Source: Schizochytrium sp. TIO01
Lineage: Eukaryota; Sar; Bigyra; Thraustochytrida; Thraustochytriidae
Assembly (NCBI GenBank): GCA_004764695.1
Contig: SMSO01000032.1
Coordinates: forward strand, 3,392,983 to 3,456,982
Direction of reading: 5' to 3'
Length of the DNA: 64,000 nucleotides
Shown: in pieces, positions 22,032 through 33,530 of the stretch
Layout of the letters: every line of letters begins with the position of its first letter
How positions within the stretch are numbered: position 1 is the first letter of the stretch
The notes under the pieces: model-generated
What the model was told of the DNA's origin: nothing
Database searches by the model: none
The model's input: only the letters and a program-made list of their open reading frames with translations
Made by a program: the position numbers and the translations under genes

Positions 22032-24249
22032 CTTATATAGTGCGATTGCAAGTAAAATTAATACTGTTTGGCTGGCAAGAACGAAGCTGGGAAGAGATGG
22101 ACCTACTTCACTAGAGACAGAAAAGCTTGCCCCTAGAATGAATGCAAACGCTGGAATCTAACTCGGCGAATTCTGTCAACTTCACGCTCTCTATAGCGAA
22201 AAGATCCCGCCCGAATATTCTAAAGTCAAGCACTTTGGCAAACAAGCAATCAACAAAGCAAGTAGGCAACTAAGTTAGCACCTAGCTCTTCAGTACGCCG
22301 CCACAAGCCTTCGTCTTTCGAGTTCCCTCGCAAGTTTTGGACACGTGGTATTCGTGAACGAGACAGACTGCTGCTATTACCAAGACAGCACTGAGTGAAC
22401 AAGTCCCGTCAGCGTCGGCTCCAGCCTGAGTCTCAGTGCACGCGAAAACTGCTTCGGGTTGCGAATTCAATCGTGAAGCCTCGATGCACGCTTCCACAGC
22501 GCTCTCGCGATCGTCGGAGGTCTTCGCGGCAGGCGTCGCGGAGAGGATCTGGATGCTTTCCCGCGGCCGCAGTCAAAGTGAATCACACAAAAGATGACAA
22601 ATTTAGTAAAAGAAAGAATGTTCAATTTCATGTTTCAATTACCTACTACCTACTTGACCTATCCTATACACATACATACATACATACATACATACATACA
22701 TACATACATACATACATACATACATACATACTCACACATACATACTAATACATACTAATACATATATTATAGCCATTTCATTTCATATGTAAGCATTCAT
22801 GTTTTCTTTGTTGCAAAAGAAAAATAACAACTTCGAAAGAGAAAGAAAAAGCCCTCAAAAATCCCACTCGAGCTAGGACTGCTACCTTATCTGCTAAGCA
22901 CAGGCTAGAGGCAGAAAGGCTTTTTCGTGCCTCCGCAAAGCCACAATCATTGATACCACTTTCGGCTGAAAAGCACTCCATTGCACGTCTCGTTGTATCC
23001 ACCCTACAAATGCATGAAGGCGCGTTAGTAGTTGGCTAAAGATCACTAGTAGCGGCACTGTCGGTCTATGGCCTTGAAAAAGGGAGAATGCAATGCGATT
23101 TCAAAGGAATGGAACTCACGATTGGCTGAAGAAAAGGTGGACTTCAGGCTCGAGCACATCGCTGGGAATAGGAGCTGGGGTGATAAACAAGATCAGGAGG
23201 GGCTACGAGACTGCCCTGAGCAATGTGGAGGTGTTTCTCCAAGTTTGCCACAAACATCTTGAAGTAAAGTTGTGGAAAAGGAGAAGAAACAGCAGCAGAA
23301 GAAGAAAAGAAGAATAACTCACAAATCAACGAGCTGGCAGGGGACTAAGCCTAGCTATGCAACCACTAGCTATAGGCGAAATTGCGATGGATGATTTATT
23401 TGTTGTAAAAACTTTTCTTTCTTTCACTCTTTTACATGTAACATAAGATGGAAGAATAGTAAAAGTCTTCTTCTTTATGATAAAATTGAAAAGAGCGAGA
23501 TTGTTTCAGAGGAGCGATTATGTAGGTGGGGATACTTAAGTTCTCAGAGACTTACTTACTGACAGGTAGCGTTGGTCTTTGATCATTGATTGTGCTTAAT
23601 CTTTAAAGCCACTCCTCCTTGTCCACTCTTCGTAAGGATCCCATGGACGCTTCGCATTCGAGGTCTCTTGAACAACTTGAAGCAAAGTCTCGAACCTGTA
23701 TCTGTATGGAGTCAGCAGCCACGTATTACACTACGTTATGGGAAAATATGAGGATTCATTTGCACTATGATAACCTCAGTAAAAGCACAGCGCTTTCATG
23801 TTGGTTTTAGTAAAAAGAGTAACAGTCCCCACCAATAATATGGGTTCGTTAGTCCTGAGGAGGTTTGAAAGAGAGGGGGGATGAGCGAGAATCGATGGGT
23901 CAAAAACGAGAGACGAAATGAAAATGAAGAAGGGAGAAATCTGAGACCCTTCCAATTCCTTTTATTCTTTTGTTCTTGCGTCCCTAATTTTCGTTTCTTT
24001 TTTTCTGCTTATTTGACCCCATGTATTTAGGTTTCCAGGGACGAATTTTCTTCATATTTCTAAACTTTAAAATGTTTTAGAAAATAAATTAAAGAACACT
24101 GGGTTTTGTTTGTTACACGAAGAGCTAAAGGTCAAGGCAAAACAAAGTTTGAAGAACCATTATTCTATTTTCATTGTTCATGGAGCAAGTATTAGGTGTG
24201 TAGAACTCGAGCAAACAGCTCAAATGAGGGTAAGAAAAGTAAATTAAAG
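22032..24249. other. Gene-poor region upstream of PFK-2
   Basis: AT-rich DNA with a GC-richer block at 22280-22580 (likely the PFK-2 promoter side) and the CATA microsatellite. Short frames at 23068-23317 (plus) and 23619-23810 (plus) code for unremarkable peptides; no motif supports a gene. Confidence 0.45.
22671..22731 (+). repeat. (CATA)n microsatellite
   Basis: About 15 perfect tandem CATA units, followed to about 22766 by decayed units of the form CATACTAATA. A typical slippage-prone microsatellite in noncoding DNA. Confidence 0.97.
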
Positions 24250-26080
24250 CTTGAAAGAACAGGCAAATGCGCTGCGCGGGATTATTGAACATGACTTTTC
24301 TTATCCTTATACAGTTGATTTCTTGCCAGCATACGCCGCAATCTGCGAGTATGAGGATGAGCTGGGGAAGCCTAGCCTTACAACTCTGAAAGAAGTCAAT
24401 CAAAGTCTCAGCGTGCAAGAATGGAGAAACGTAGGTAAAAGAGGCCAGCAACAGCAAAACTCTATGCCTGTGCGTGCAAGGACGCAATTAAGTCGGAAGA
24501 TATACCACCTAAGATCTCAAGCTGAAATGACTTTCTAAAAGACGTGGCGACCAGCGTATATTGGTAGGATTGAAGCACTGCTCGATCTCACAACCCTGCC
24601 ATCATTTTTTGACTCATTTGCAGAAGAAGAATATCAGCAACGTGAGGTCTTTCCTGCAGAAGCAAGTTCATGCGAACTGATGATAGAATTTGTACAACAT
24701 GTGATGAACCACACTGCACAATTCGAAGAGTTCAGGGTGTCTTTCATCCAAGAAAACTCGCATCCAAGATTCAGGACCGACTAGACAACTGTGAGGTTTG
24801 TAAAAGCGGGAAAAGGTAATACTCTGCGCGAATAATGTGGGATCTCTGCATTTGAAGGTGTTTGGTGGACTGCACATGAGTATTACTCGCGAACATAAAG
24901 CTCCTATGTACTCCTTACCCCGTCCACCTGAAGATTGAAGCAAACGAATCATGCGAAGATAGTCCTCAGGGAACTCTGCGTGATAAACCCCTACTGCTCG
25001 TGTATGACAATTCTGAAGAACATTGGATCCATATTCAGGATCAAGAGAAGTATACGCTAAAGGACTTCGCTTCCCGACCATCCAGGTCTGTGCTATATGA
25101 TCCGTGTTCTTATCTGTTATAATGTTTTAAGCACAAGCGGCCGAACATGCTTTATGTAGTTGACCTCCACAAATTAACTGAAGATCTCGAAATGTTACTA
25201 CGGGATAGCAAAACGCTTGAAACCAGTGAAGTTGATTTGTGCAGCTTTCGTTGAAAAGAATACGGTTTCAATTCAAGATGCAAAGAAATTCCTATTACCA
25301 CTCCTGATGGTCCCACATCGATGCTCCGAGATATTGAAGAGTGAATGAAAGTCACTGTATGATCGTATTGTTCAGAATTAAAATCGTTGGAGGGTGATAT
25401 GACATCTTCTGTAACTTGCGGCTTGACGCACCACATTACTAAGATGGGAAAACAAGCTATGGTTGAGGCTAACAAAGGGTCAGGTGGTTCCGGCGGTACA
25501 ATTATTGACCAATGGTAAGCATTTAGAAACCCTTTGCTGTTAAAGCTGAACCGAATTCCAGATCACGGTGGCTTTTTAGACGTCGTGCAAAGCTACCATG
25601 CAGATCAAGACGCATTTGCACAGCGCACAAGACCCGTGGCGTTGATTACTTTGCAAAAATCATATTCCGAAGAGTAGTTCGCGAGAATCTTAGCGACGCA
25701 ACCGCGATCTTCAAGAACGAAATGAATGTATGCGAAGCACTTCGGCTAATTAGGAGAGTCCACGAGTCTTTCACCTGTATGGAGGCAATCATGACCTTGA
25801 TGACCTGATTGTAGTTGTGCCATACCATGGCGGGTGCCTGAGAACTATTTTCACCATCAATATCACCTCTTCTGTCAAAAAGGAGGCTCAAAATGCGTAC
25901 ATAACGTGAAGTTGCACACCATGACAATGCACTACACAATTTCCTAATTGACTCAGACAAGGCTGTCCGGGTGATGGTCTTTGATACGGCAAGGGTAAAT
26001 GAGTCTAGCAAGCAGATAGCCGCGGCCATCCACCATTCTAAAATAACTGTTCGTTTGTACAACATTAGAAACACTAATTT
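24250..26080 (+). pseudogene. Decayed coding relic, family not recognised
   Basis: Protein-like stretches occur on the plus strand with stops and frame changes between them. One runs from 24251 to 24538 (ends AEMTF then stop). A second at about 24541-24785 includes FDSFAEEEYQQREVFPAEAS. A third at about 25380-25680 reads GLTHHITKMGKQAMVEANKG and IIDQW, stop, then on in the same frame to DHGGFLDVVQSYHADQDAF and another stop. A fourth at about 25665-25810 includes VRENLSDATAIFKNEM. Composition is normal for protein, unlike the AT-rich flanks. This fits an old gene that has lost function. A gene with short introns is possible but splice sites are not convincing. No family was recognised. Confidence 0.4.
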
Positions 26081-27381
26081 GTAACTTCTTTATTATTTAT
26101 TGATTAAATTAATAGCCTTTTTATATAAGCTTTCAAAGTTGCAATAGTTCGATTTTTCTCTGCTAAAGTCTCAGCTCCTTCTAGACTCTCGTAACGGCGA
26201 GATCGTCAGATCATGGCCGCTTAAGCTGGGTTAACCCTTTCGTTGCTTCTCTTTTCTTGGTGAAACTTCATGTATTAAAAGGATGGCGTAAACAATTGTA
26301 ATTAAACATCATGCGGCAAGTCATGAACCTTTGCAAATTTGCTGCAGTCTTTGCGAACTCTAAACCGTATGACCTAGAAGTGCTCAACTTGCACCAGAAT
26401 TGGGCACACAAATTGAAAACTAGACAGGAGAAATTACTCACGCAACAATGCATGGTTAGAACTTTTTTATAATTGGTATATAATTAGATGTTGATCTAGA
26501 GACTGGAGACACAACTCAGAGAGAAATCCGTGCTCTTCGCGGATGGCGGATGTTAAATTCCCGAAATGACGCTCGGAAACTGGATCACCTCATGCTCACT
26601 CAATGATTTTTTAATAGTTTATACATAATCTAAACAAACACCCATTGAAGAAGAAATGCTAACGTCTAGAATAATATTAAACAATTCAGATCTACAGTAA
26701 ACCTACAGCGGCATCTCTCATGGGCAATGAGAAGATACTGCTGACTTTTCAGAACTGGAAACCCCATCTAATAAATATAAATCTCTGAAGGACACTTTGA
26801 CTCTGATGGCGCTGAAAATCGCTAATTGGATTTGAAAAGGAGAGGTCAATAAGAGATTTTTGTTTGTTTTGACAGGTTGAGGGAGGCGTTGATTACGACT
26901 AAGTAGGTAACCTACAAGTTCTGGCCCTGGAAGCCACGGCGGAACCAATTTGGAACCAAATCAGAACTTATGGTACTATAGTTTGGTACTAGAGGACCTA
27001 CGAGATTCCGTGTACGTGGTGTTCAACGGAGGACATCGCGAGCATGATACGTATCGCGCTTACCGAGGTTTTGCGAGGCCTTTGCGGTGACCCAGTTTGC
27101 AAAACCTCAGGGGAATCAAACGTTTTAGTTTGTCTGCGCATTTGTCAAAGTTTTCTAAAGACCTTTGCAACTGGAGAACGAAAAGAAAAGTGGTTGGTGA
27201 AAGCTTGAAAAGATCCTTTCCAGCAAGTTCAACAACGTGGCAAGCTATAACTTTACAACAACTTTAAAGAGCGCACTAAAAGCATCCCATTCGAATCGTT
27301 TTGCTCAGAACAATAGTGGTTGAGATTACCACCAGTAACAAGGAGTGTGAACCTCTATTCTGCCAAACCATTTTGGGCGAA
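26081..27381. other. Spacer before the DUF924-TilS gene
   Basis: AT-rich DNA without a supported gene. A short palindrome-like repeat of GGAACCAA/TTGGTAC words lies near 26940-26995. The promoter of the next gene should lie in the last few hundred bases. Confidence 0.4.
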
Positions 27382-29586
27382 ATGGACCACCGAGCTGCCG
27401 CTGAGCAGGTACTCTCGTTCTGGTTTGGCAATAGTACAGCTCGTGACCTTACACAACGACGAAGAGAATTATGGTTCGTGGCCGATGCGTCAAAACGAAA
27501 GCAGGTAGATGCTGATGTAGAGAAAGCACTTGGGCCTCTTCTGCAGCAGGCTCGGGAACCCTCAAGCGAACTCGTAAAGGCATGGAGTAGCTCTAACGCA
27601 TCAGCGCGTGAAATGCTATCTCTAGTCATCGTTCTTGACCAAGTCTCGCGCCATTTATACCGCGGACAAGATGACGAAATCAATGCATGCACAAGAGAAG
27701 CTGTTAAATACGTGCGTGTAGCTTTGGAAAGGAATCTTGACAAGCATTTGCGATCAGCAGAATTTTGTTTCTTGATTCTGCCTCTTCGTCATTTTCTGCA
27801 GAGATTACCAGAAGACCCTGCTTGCCCTGAACTTCGTAGCTTACTCAAGCTGTCTGGTGACGAGCGCCAGGATGACGAAGCTGCCCACTCGCGTGCTCTA
27901 GAAGCGTTTGATACAGCAACGGCTGCTTCTGATGTCCTAGGCACCTCGAGCAACCGCAACCACATCACCGTACCTACACACAGCGATGCAGATGTTTTGG
28001 AGGAGGAATGCATGGTGCCACAAGTTGAAGCCCCAATGTTGGAGGAGGAACTAGCCAACATTGCTAAGGACCGTGTTTTCTCTGTATTGTCCAACTACCT
28101 TGACGAGAGGGTGAGCAAGGGTGATGATCTTTTTGTTTCCCTCTCTGGAGGCGTTGATAGTATGGTCATCGCAAAATGTCTTGCTGCTTATGCTCGGCTT
28201 CCACGTGGATTTGCGCTTCAGGCCCGTAAAAAACGGCGCGTGGAGGATGGTAGCCCTGTGCTGGAGACACCGAGACATCGAGTTGTAGCTGTACACATTG
28301 ATTATGGCAACAGGCCCGAAAGTGGTCAAGAAGCAGATGTAGTGCGCCGTTGGTGCTTAGCCCACGGAATTCATCTCAACATTAAGACCATTACTGAGAT
28401 CAAACGTGGGGTGACGCCGCGTGATGAGTATGAGAAGCGTTCAAGAGCGCTTCGCTACGACGCTTACCGGGACGCTATGGGTACAAGCCCAAGTGGCATT
28501 ATGTTTGGACATCATCAGGGCGATGTTCAAGAAAATGTTGTTAGTAACACAATGAAGGGTGCAAATGTACTAGAGATTTCAGGAATGACTCCAGAAAGCA
28601 TAGTTGAAGGCGTGCGAGTATGGCGACCCCTCTTATCGCTTCACAAGGACAGCATTTATGCTTTTGCACGGAAACACCAGGTTCCCTGGTTTAAAGACAC
28701 GACTCCGCGCTGGTCTACACGCGGGAAACTGAGAAACCGTCTTTGGCCTGCTCTTGGGCTTGTATATGGCTCTGGTTTTGGCGCTTCTCTGAGCTCCCTT
28801 GCGCAACAATCTGATGAGTTGCATGATATGCTGCGCAACGAAATGTTTGATCCGTTCTGGAATGCAATTACCTTTGGCAAACTCGGAGCATGGATTCCTC
28901 TTACCACCCCAGGTCTTCTAGATCGTCCATTCTTCTTTTGGCGACACGCCATGCGCCACGTATGTCACCGGCTGCAAGCAGGGGCGATCCGGGAGCAACC
29001 CATCGCCCAGCTTGCCCAACTACTTCAGGAACGGCAGTTTACGGGTAAAAACTCTGACCATTGCCGTTGGATTGAGCTTCGGTTTCAAAATCCGAGTCTT
29101 CTATTTGACAATGGAAAAGCGCTTTGTATCTTCAAAGAGCTTCCTAACGCCCCCTCTCGTCGCGGTGCATCTCAACAGGAGGGCTTTTGGCAACTTCTTT
29201 CTTTGGACGAAAAGATTTGCTTTAAACCCGATGGACCTCCTCTTACATTTGGGCCTTACCGAATTTGTGTCGTAAGCAATTCTCAAGATGAGGCATATCC
29301 CACCCTAGACTTTGATTTGCAGCACTGGGTAGAACATGGCAAATTGGAGTATGCTTTGCCAAAGTCTGATACGTATGTGCCCTGTCCCCAATACGGGCGT
29401 AAGATTGACTTCTTTCGTGGCGCTGATCGTAAGCTCCGCTCTATGATCCCTGTGCTTATTAATGCAGACGCTCTTGTTGCTCAGCCTAGTGCAGTTGGTC
29501 AAGCCGTCAACGCCCCCTTGGCATCTGCATCGACAGCGGGCGAGACTGTTCGTGTATCTATCGAGCTAGCCAGTGAGGAATCATAA
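27382..29586 (+). CDS. DUF924 domain fused to a TilS-like PP-loop ATPase
   Basis: Single-exon 734-residue protein from the ATG at 27382 (the frame is open upstream but has no earlier ATG). Residues about 1-200 match DUF924: VLSFWFG, RRRELWF, and LVIVLDQVSRHLYRGQDD, which mirrors the LDQFPRN-type motif of that family. From about residue 230 there is an N-type ATP pyrophosphatase fold: SGGVDS (255-260), VHIDYGNRPESGQEADVV, GIMFGHHQGDVQENVV, and WRPLLSLHKDSIYAFARKH, then a PWFKDTTP...RNRLWP segment resembling the TilS DPSN...RN motif. TilS converts cytidine-34 of tRNA-Ile(CAU) to lysidine in bacteria and organelles. The last 260 residues could bind substrate but have no clear motif. No mitochondrial presequence is obvious. 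The function of the fusion is inferred; other PP-loop tRNA modifications are possible. Confidence 0.8.
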   Translation: MDHRAAAEQVLSFWFGNSTARDLTQRRRELWFVADASKRKQVDADVEKALGPLLQQAREPSSELVKAWSSSNASAREMLSLVIVLDQVSRHLYRGQDDEINACTREAVKYVRVALERNLDKHLRSAEFCFLILPLRHFLQRLPEDPACPELRSLLKLSGDERQDDEAAHSRALEAFDTATAASDVLGTSSNRNHITVPTHSDADVLEEECMVPQVEAPMLEEELANIAKDRVFSVLSNYLDERVSKGDDLFVSLSGGVDSMVIAKCLAAYARLPRGFALQARKKRRVEDGSPVLETPRHRVVAVHIDYGNRPESGQEADVVRRWCLAHGIHLNIKTITEIKRGVTPRDEYEKRSRALRYDAYRDAMGTSPSGIMFGHHQGDVQENVVSNTMKGANVLEISGMTPESIVEGVRVWRPLLSLHKDSIYAFARKHQVPWFKDTTPRWSTRGKLRNRLWPALGLVYGSGFGASLSSLAQQSDELHDMLRNEMFDPFWNAITFGKLGAWIPLTTPGLLDRPFFFWRHAMRHVCHRLQAGAIREQPIAQLAQLLQERQFTGKNSDHCRWIELRFQNPSLLFDNGKALCIFKELPNAPSRRGASQQEGFWQLLSLDEKICFKPDGPPLTFGPYRICVVSNSQDEAYPTLDFDLQHWVEHGKLEYALPKSDTYVPCPQYGRKIDFFRGADRKLRSMIPVLINADALVAQPSAVGQAVNAPLASASTAGETVRVSIELASEES

Positions 29587-30265
29587 ATCGAATCATGACT
29601 TTCAAAACTTCGATCTAATTACATAGCGTTTGCAGAGCATCTTGTCCAAAGAGGATTTGCATCTGCTGTAAGCTAGAGTCGAATGAAGAATGCAGAAGCA
29701 AAGTGCTGTGGATCAATCTGTTTTGGACAAAATACCCCGCTCGCATTCGCAGTCTATAAATAACAACACAAAATCACAATTATCTATACCTGGAAGAAAT
29801 GATGCTTGTTTTGTTCAAGGAAAATATATGAAATATCGAGTTATATCATTCGTAAATCTTTTTCTTCTGTTTTGTTTATTTGTTATTAAAGAAAAGGTTA
29901 TATCTGCAAAGTTTAGGAGCGTTGATCAACGTTTACATCATTGTTGCCGAAACTAGGTGTGTGCCTTAAGGCAGGGTTGGCTGTGCGGGTGGTCATGAAT
30001 GCTAGAAAGTATGCTTTTCCATCTCTATTTCTTTATCATTTTTCTCTTCAAAACAAGACCCTCAACAATCCTAATTTTGGTGGGAAAAGTGATATCTGCT
30101 GCATTTTTTTTCTCCATGTGAGAAATTCTCCTGAATGTTGACTGTCCTTTTCCATTCTAAGAGGTAGGCAAGAACATGAAGATAGAAAATAGAACAGCAT
30201 CCATGAAAGAATATATATGTGAGAAGAAAAGCAAATGATAATGCAACCAATGTTTAGCGATAAAA
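29587..30265. other. Convergent spacer between DUF924-TilS and LSm7
   Basis: AT-rich 3' flanks; small open frames without motifs. Nothing else is seen. Confidence 0.4.
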
Positions 30266-31051
30266 TCACTGAGCCTCCTGCTCCTGCTGCTGTTCGTAAG
30301 GTGAAGTGGTCTTTACGTAACCTTCAGCAGGGCAAACAAGCATAACAGAGGTGCCACGACAGACAACAAGGCCAAGGGCACGCATTTCGTTGGTTGTCAA
30401 GCTGGGGTCTTCAGGATCGCGCATAAACTCTACCGTATCTTCCAGCACAATGTTGACGAGCTGGTCATATCCCTTTAGTGTACCAACGACTGTAAATTCA
30501 GCCCATCACAGAGAAAACATGTTATTTAGTAAATGCAAGCAAAAACCAAATGTATCATGTTAGTCTTGACAATATCAACAAGGATGAGGATCCATTTGTT
30601 GGATCTTTCGGTGTCCAGGGTCGGGCTTGCGCAATTTTATAAGTCGGCTTGTTCTTTGGAACTTGGAAAAAACGACCCTGAAACGATTGTCAAAGCAAGT
30701 TAGCTTACCTTCACGTCCTCCCTGGAATCGCACATGAACCTTTTTGTTGACGTGATCTTTAAGATCCAAAATCGACTGATGTTTTTGCTATTTCTCACCC
30801 AACATCCACACAACACCAGCACGGTAATAATTCACACCAAAATCAAATTTAAAGCGTGCATTTCCACTTCTTCATTAGTTCTCAATCTTCTCCTTCGCTC
30901 TTCTGCCCAGCAACCAGAAACCGGCTGTGGTCGTTGTACTTGGTCAACGATGATTACAGACTTGGTATTTTTGGCGTTCCTCCACTTCAAGTACTGAAGA
31001 AAAAAAAAGTGGTACCGCGCCAGTTCATATAGGTCCAGTGAAACTTACCAT
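30266..31051 (-). CDS. LSM7: U6 snRNA-associated Sm-like protein LSm7
   Basis: Two exons are secure: 30709-30775 and 30266-30489, joined across a 219-nt GT-AG intron (30490-30708) in phase 1. The joined protein reads SILDLKDHVNKKVHVRFQ (Sm1), GGRE, VVGTLKGYDQLVNIVLED, then MRALGLVVCRGTSVMLVCP (Sm2) and a Gln/Glu tail. This matches LSm7, a ring subunit of the LSm2-8 complex (U6 snRNA, splicing) and the LSm1-7 complex (mRNA decay). The first exon is uncertain: frame-preserving splicing of an ATG at 31049-31051, directly followed by GTAAGT, to the acceptor before Ser at 30776-30777 would give a 97-residue protein. That acceptor has a poor pyrimidine tract, and a stronger acceptor lies at 30994-30995. 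Divergent from uL23. Confidence 0.88.
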
Positions 31052-31701
31052 CTTGACAATCCCTGAGATGTTCTCTTGTCGATCTCCACGTCACTCCAGG
31101 TCACAGCAATGGGCAAGCTCACTTGCCTTCTTCTACTTTATATCCCCAGCTTCTTCTTCGCTCTTCTTTCCCTCCTTAGTACTATCCCTTACCTCATTGC
31201 TACTAAAGTGCCCAAGTATTCTTCATTCTCACTTATGGCAACTGAAGAAAGGTAGCTATACAATAGCTTATAAAATTATACTATAGAACAAATAACTTTA
31301 CAATGTATACAATATTAAACTCTCTGTTGTAGACAAAGGTCAAGTCATCTGGGAACACCTGGAACTTCAGCCTATTTATTCAAGAGCTAGATAACACTAT
31401 GACATCGAAAAGTATAGTAAAACTCGTATGTATACTAGTGCAACAAAATACCCTATTAAGTGGTTCAAAATAAGCTCGGCCGTCTCGCTTCGTGGAGCAA
31501 AATTTCTCCGACGCTGCTGTGCGCCGTACTTTTATAACCCTAGCCATGAAAAGCAGGGCTTAGTATTTGTGGTAGAGGTCTATTAGGCCCAGACAGCCAC
31601 CGAAGCGCGCCTATGAAAAGCAGGGGCGCCCGAAGAGACCGAGAGGAGGCGCGGCAGAGCATAGACCCAGAGCGAGCAAGGTCATCTGCAAGCGAGGCAC
31701 G
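31052..31701. promoter_or_regulatory. Shared divergent promoter region of LSm7 and uL23
   Basis: 650 bases separate the LSm7 start (minus) from the uL23 start (plus), so both promoters lie here. The part next to uL23 (31480-31700) is GC-rich. No TATA box is obvious. Overlap with 5' leaders is likely. Confidence 0.45.
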
Positions 31702-32606
31702 ATGGCACGCGGTACGTGGAGAAGGTCTCGTCGGCTGCAAGCGCAGCAGCGGTGGATTCTGGCAGCATTGAACTGCTCACGGCTATTTCTCTGGCCGTCG
31801 GTGCTGGATGCAGGACGGCATGGCGGCCATGCATGGCCACCTTGCAAGAACCACTGGCTGGCCTGTTGAAGCACGACGAAAGCGCCTTGTGGCATGGATA
31901 AGCACAGATTGGTGATGGAATTGAAGGAATGGAATGACTGACGATCTTGCGTTTGACGATGATATGATGATTGCAATAAATGTTGCGACGATCTCTGTGG
32001 TGACTGGACACTTTTCCTTGGATGACTGGTTATGTTTCTCATGTGGGTGGACAATGATGATAACACATGCCTGACATGTTTTTTTCTGTTTGATTTGCAA
32101 TCAACAACACTGCTTTGATGTTGAATCGTATTTCGTGGGTAATCAACTGGTGGATTGCATTTATTTTGATATCTACAGACCAGAAGCAGAAGGCCCAAAA
32201 GGCCGCCAACGCTCAGCGTGGCTCCAACAGCTCCAAGAGCGTCAAGCTCCGGACTAAGGCCCACTTCTACCGCCCGTTCACCAAGCGTGACCACAAGGCC
32301 CCCACCTTCACTCGCAAGAGCAATGCCGGCAAGCAGATCTCGAAGATGGACAAGTACCGTGTTATTCGCTCCCCTCTGTCCACCGAGTCCGCCATGAAGA
32401 AGATTGAGGACCACAACACCCTCGTCTTCATCGTCGACGTCCTCGCCAACAAGCGTCAGATCAAGGCCGCCGTCAAGGAGCTCTACGAGATCCAGGCCGA
32501 GAAGGTCAACACCCTTGTTCGCCCTGATGGCAAGAAGAAGGCTTACGTCAAGCTTACCCAGGACCACGACGCCCTTGAGATTGCCAACCGCATTGGCATT
32601 ATCTAA
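31702..32606 (+). CDS. Cytosolic ribosomal protein uL23 (L23a)
   Basis: Two exons, 31702-31711 (ATG GCA CGC G) and 32179-32606, with a 467-nt GT-AG intron in phase 1; the joined 145-residue protein begins [18 protein letters not shown]. It contains the lysine-rich N-terminal extension of eukaryotic L23a, then [60 protein letters not shown] and [20 protein letters not shown]. It binds 25S/28S rRNA near the exit tunnel. The join is supported by frame and by the family's expected N terminus. The second exon is GC-rich with strongly biased codons, typical of highly expressed genes. Confidence 0.95.
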
Positions 32607-33530
32607 ACGAAACGGATCTTATTGTGACGCTTGGTTGGTCTACCATGTTTTACTTGGTTGAGCTCTCCAGAGTTTTCTTTGTCCTCCTTTAGGGAGCTCT
32701 TTGATGCTGGAGTGGGAAACACAATACACAACCTTGGACTATCCTTTCCAGGCTCTCACTATGACTTGGGTGCTTATTAGGTCCTCCCTTCCCCCCTCCA
32801 TACTTTTGCCTTTAAAACTACTATTAAAGTCAGACCTTGACCACGAATCGCCATCAACATTTGTTTTACTTCCCCGATGTATTCACTTCCCTTGTCATTA
32901 TTTCTCCGATGACTTCTTTCTATTGTCACCAGGAGGAAGTATGAGTAGCTTGCTGTTTGTGTTATCTCTGACTTGGGTGCACTTACCCTACGTTGTAACT
33001 TGTTGGAAATACATACGTATGTATTGTACATATCATATCTAAATATGAGAAGGAAGACTGTAGTTAGGTTGAAGGTTACCCTCCAGTTTTGACAAAGCAT
33101 ATAATTATAGTCTCTAGCTAAAAGGGGTTAATGGGTTAATGTTGAACACGTGATAATATAATCTCAAGGTGAACCTTCTAGCTATCCTGATGCAAAACAG
33201 AGGGAGTCAGCGATGAGAAAGGAGAGAGAGTTTTCACCTGTCTCTATTAGCCCATGTATTTAGATTCTGTTTTGACAAGGCAACGAATAAGCTAGGTTGA
33301 GATAGTGAAAAGAAGAAAGAAGCATTGCGATGGGCAAATAAATCGGAATAGACAAGAATACCTACACACCAATACAAAAAACAAAAAACAAAAACAAAGA
33401 ATTGTATGGGGTGTAGTCAAAAGAAAGTTGGGATGGAAAACAAGGCAAAGAAAGATACCGAGTGAGTAGATAAGAAAGTCAACGTATGTGTAGCAGAATT
33501 TAAAGAGTTACTTGACTGACATGTGCATAC
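32607..33530. other. Convergent spacer after uL23
   Basis: AT-rich 3' flanks of two convergent genes with no supported gene; open frames here are short and lack motifs. A/C-rich low complexity (CAAAAAACAAAAAAC) lies near 33375-33400. Confidence 0.4.

Noticed and set aside
25646-26074. 142-codon minus-strand frame in the relic region
   Set aside because: No family signal; the plus strand carries the protein-like fragments. It could be antisense by chance.
24000-27300. Transposon or retroelement in the gene-poor interval
   Set aside because: No reverse transcriptase, integrase or transposase motif, and no terminal repeats or target duplications were seen.
30850-30993. Possible ribosomal protein eL38 fragment (YLKWRNAKNTKSVII) on the minus strand
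   Set aside because: A short ungapped likeness to the KSVKI part of eL38 was seen, but the preceding N-terminal residues and following KFKVRCS block are absent.
30734-30997. Plus-strand frame of 87 codons antisense to LSm7
   Set aside because: It overlaps the LSm7 exon on the other strand and reads as a hydrophobic shadow peptide.
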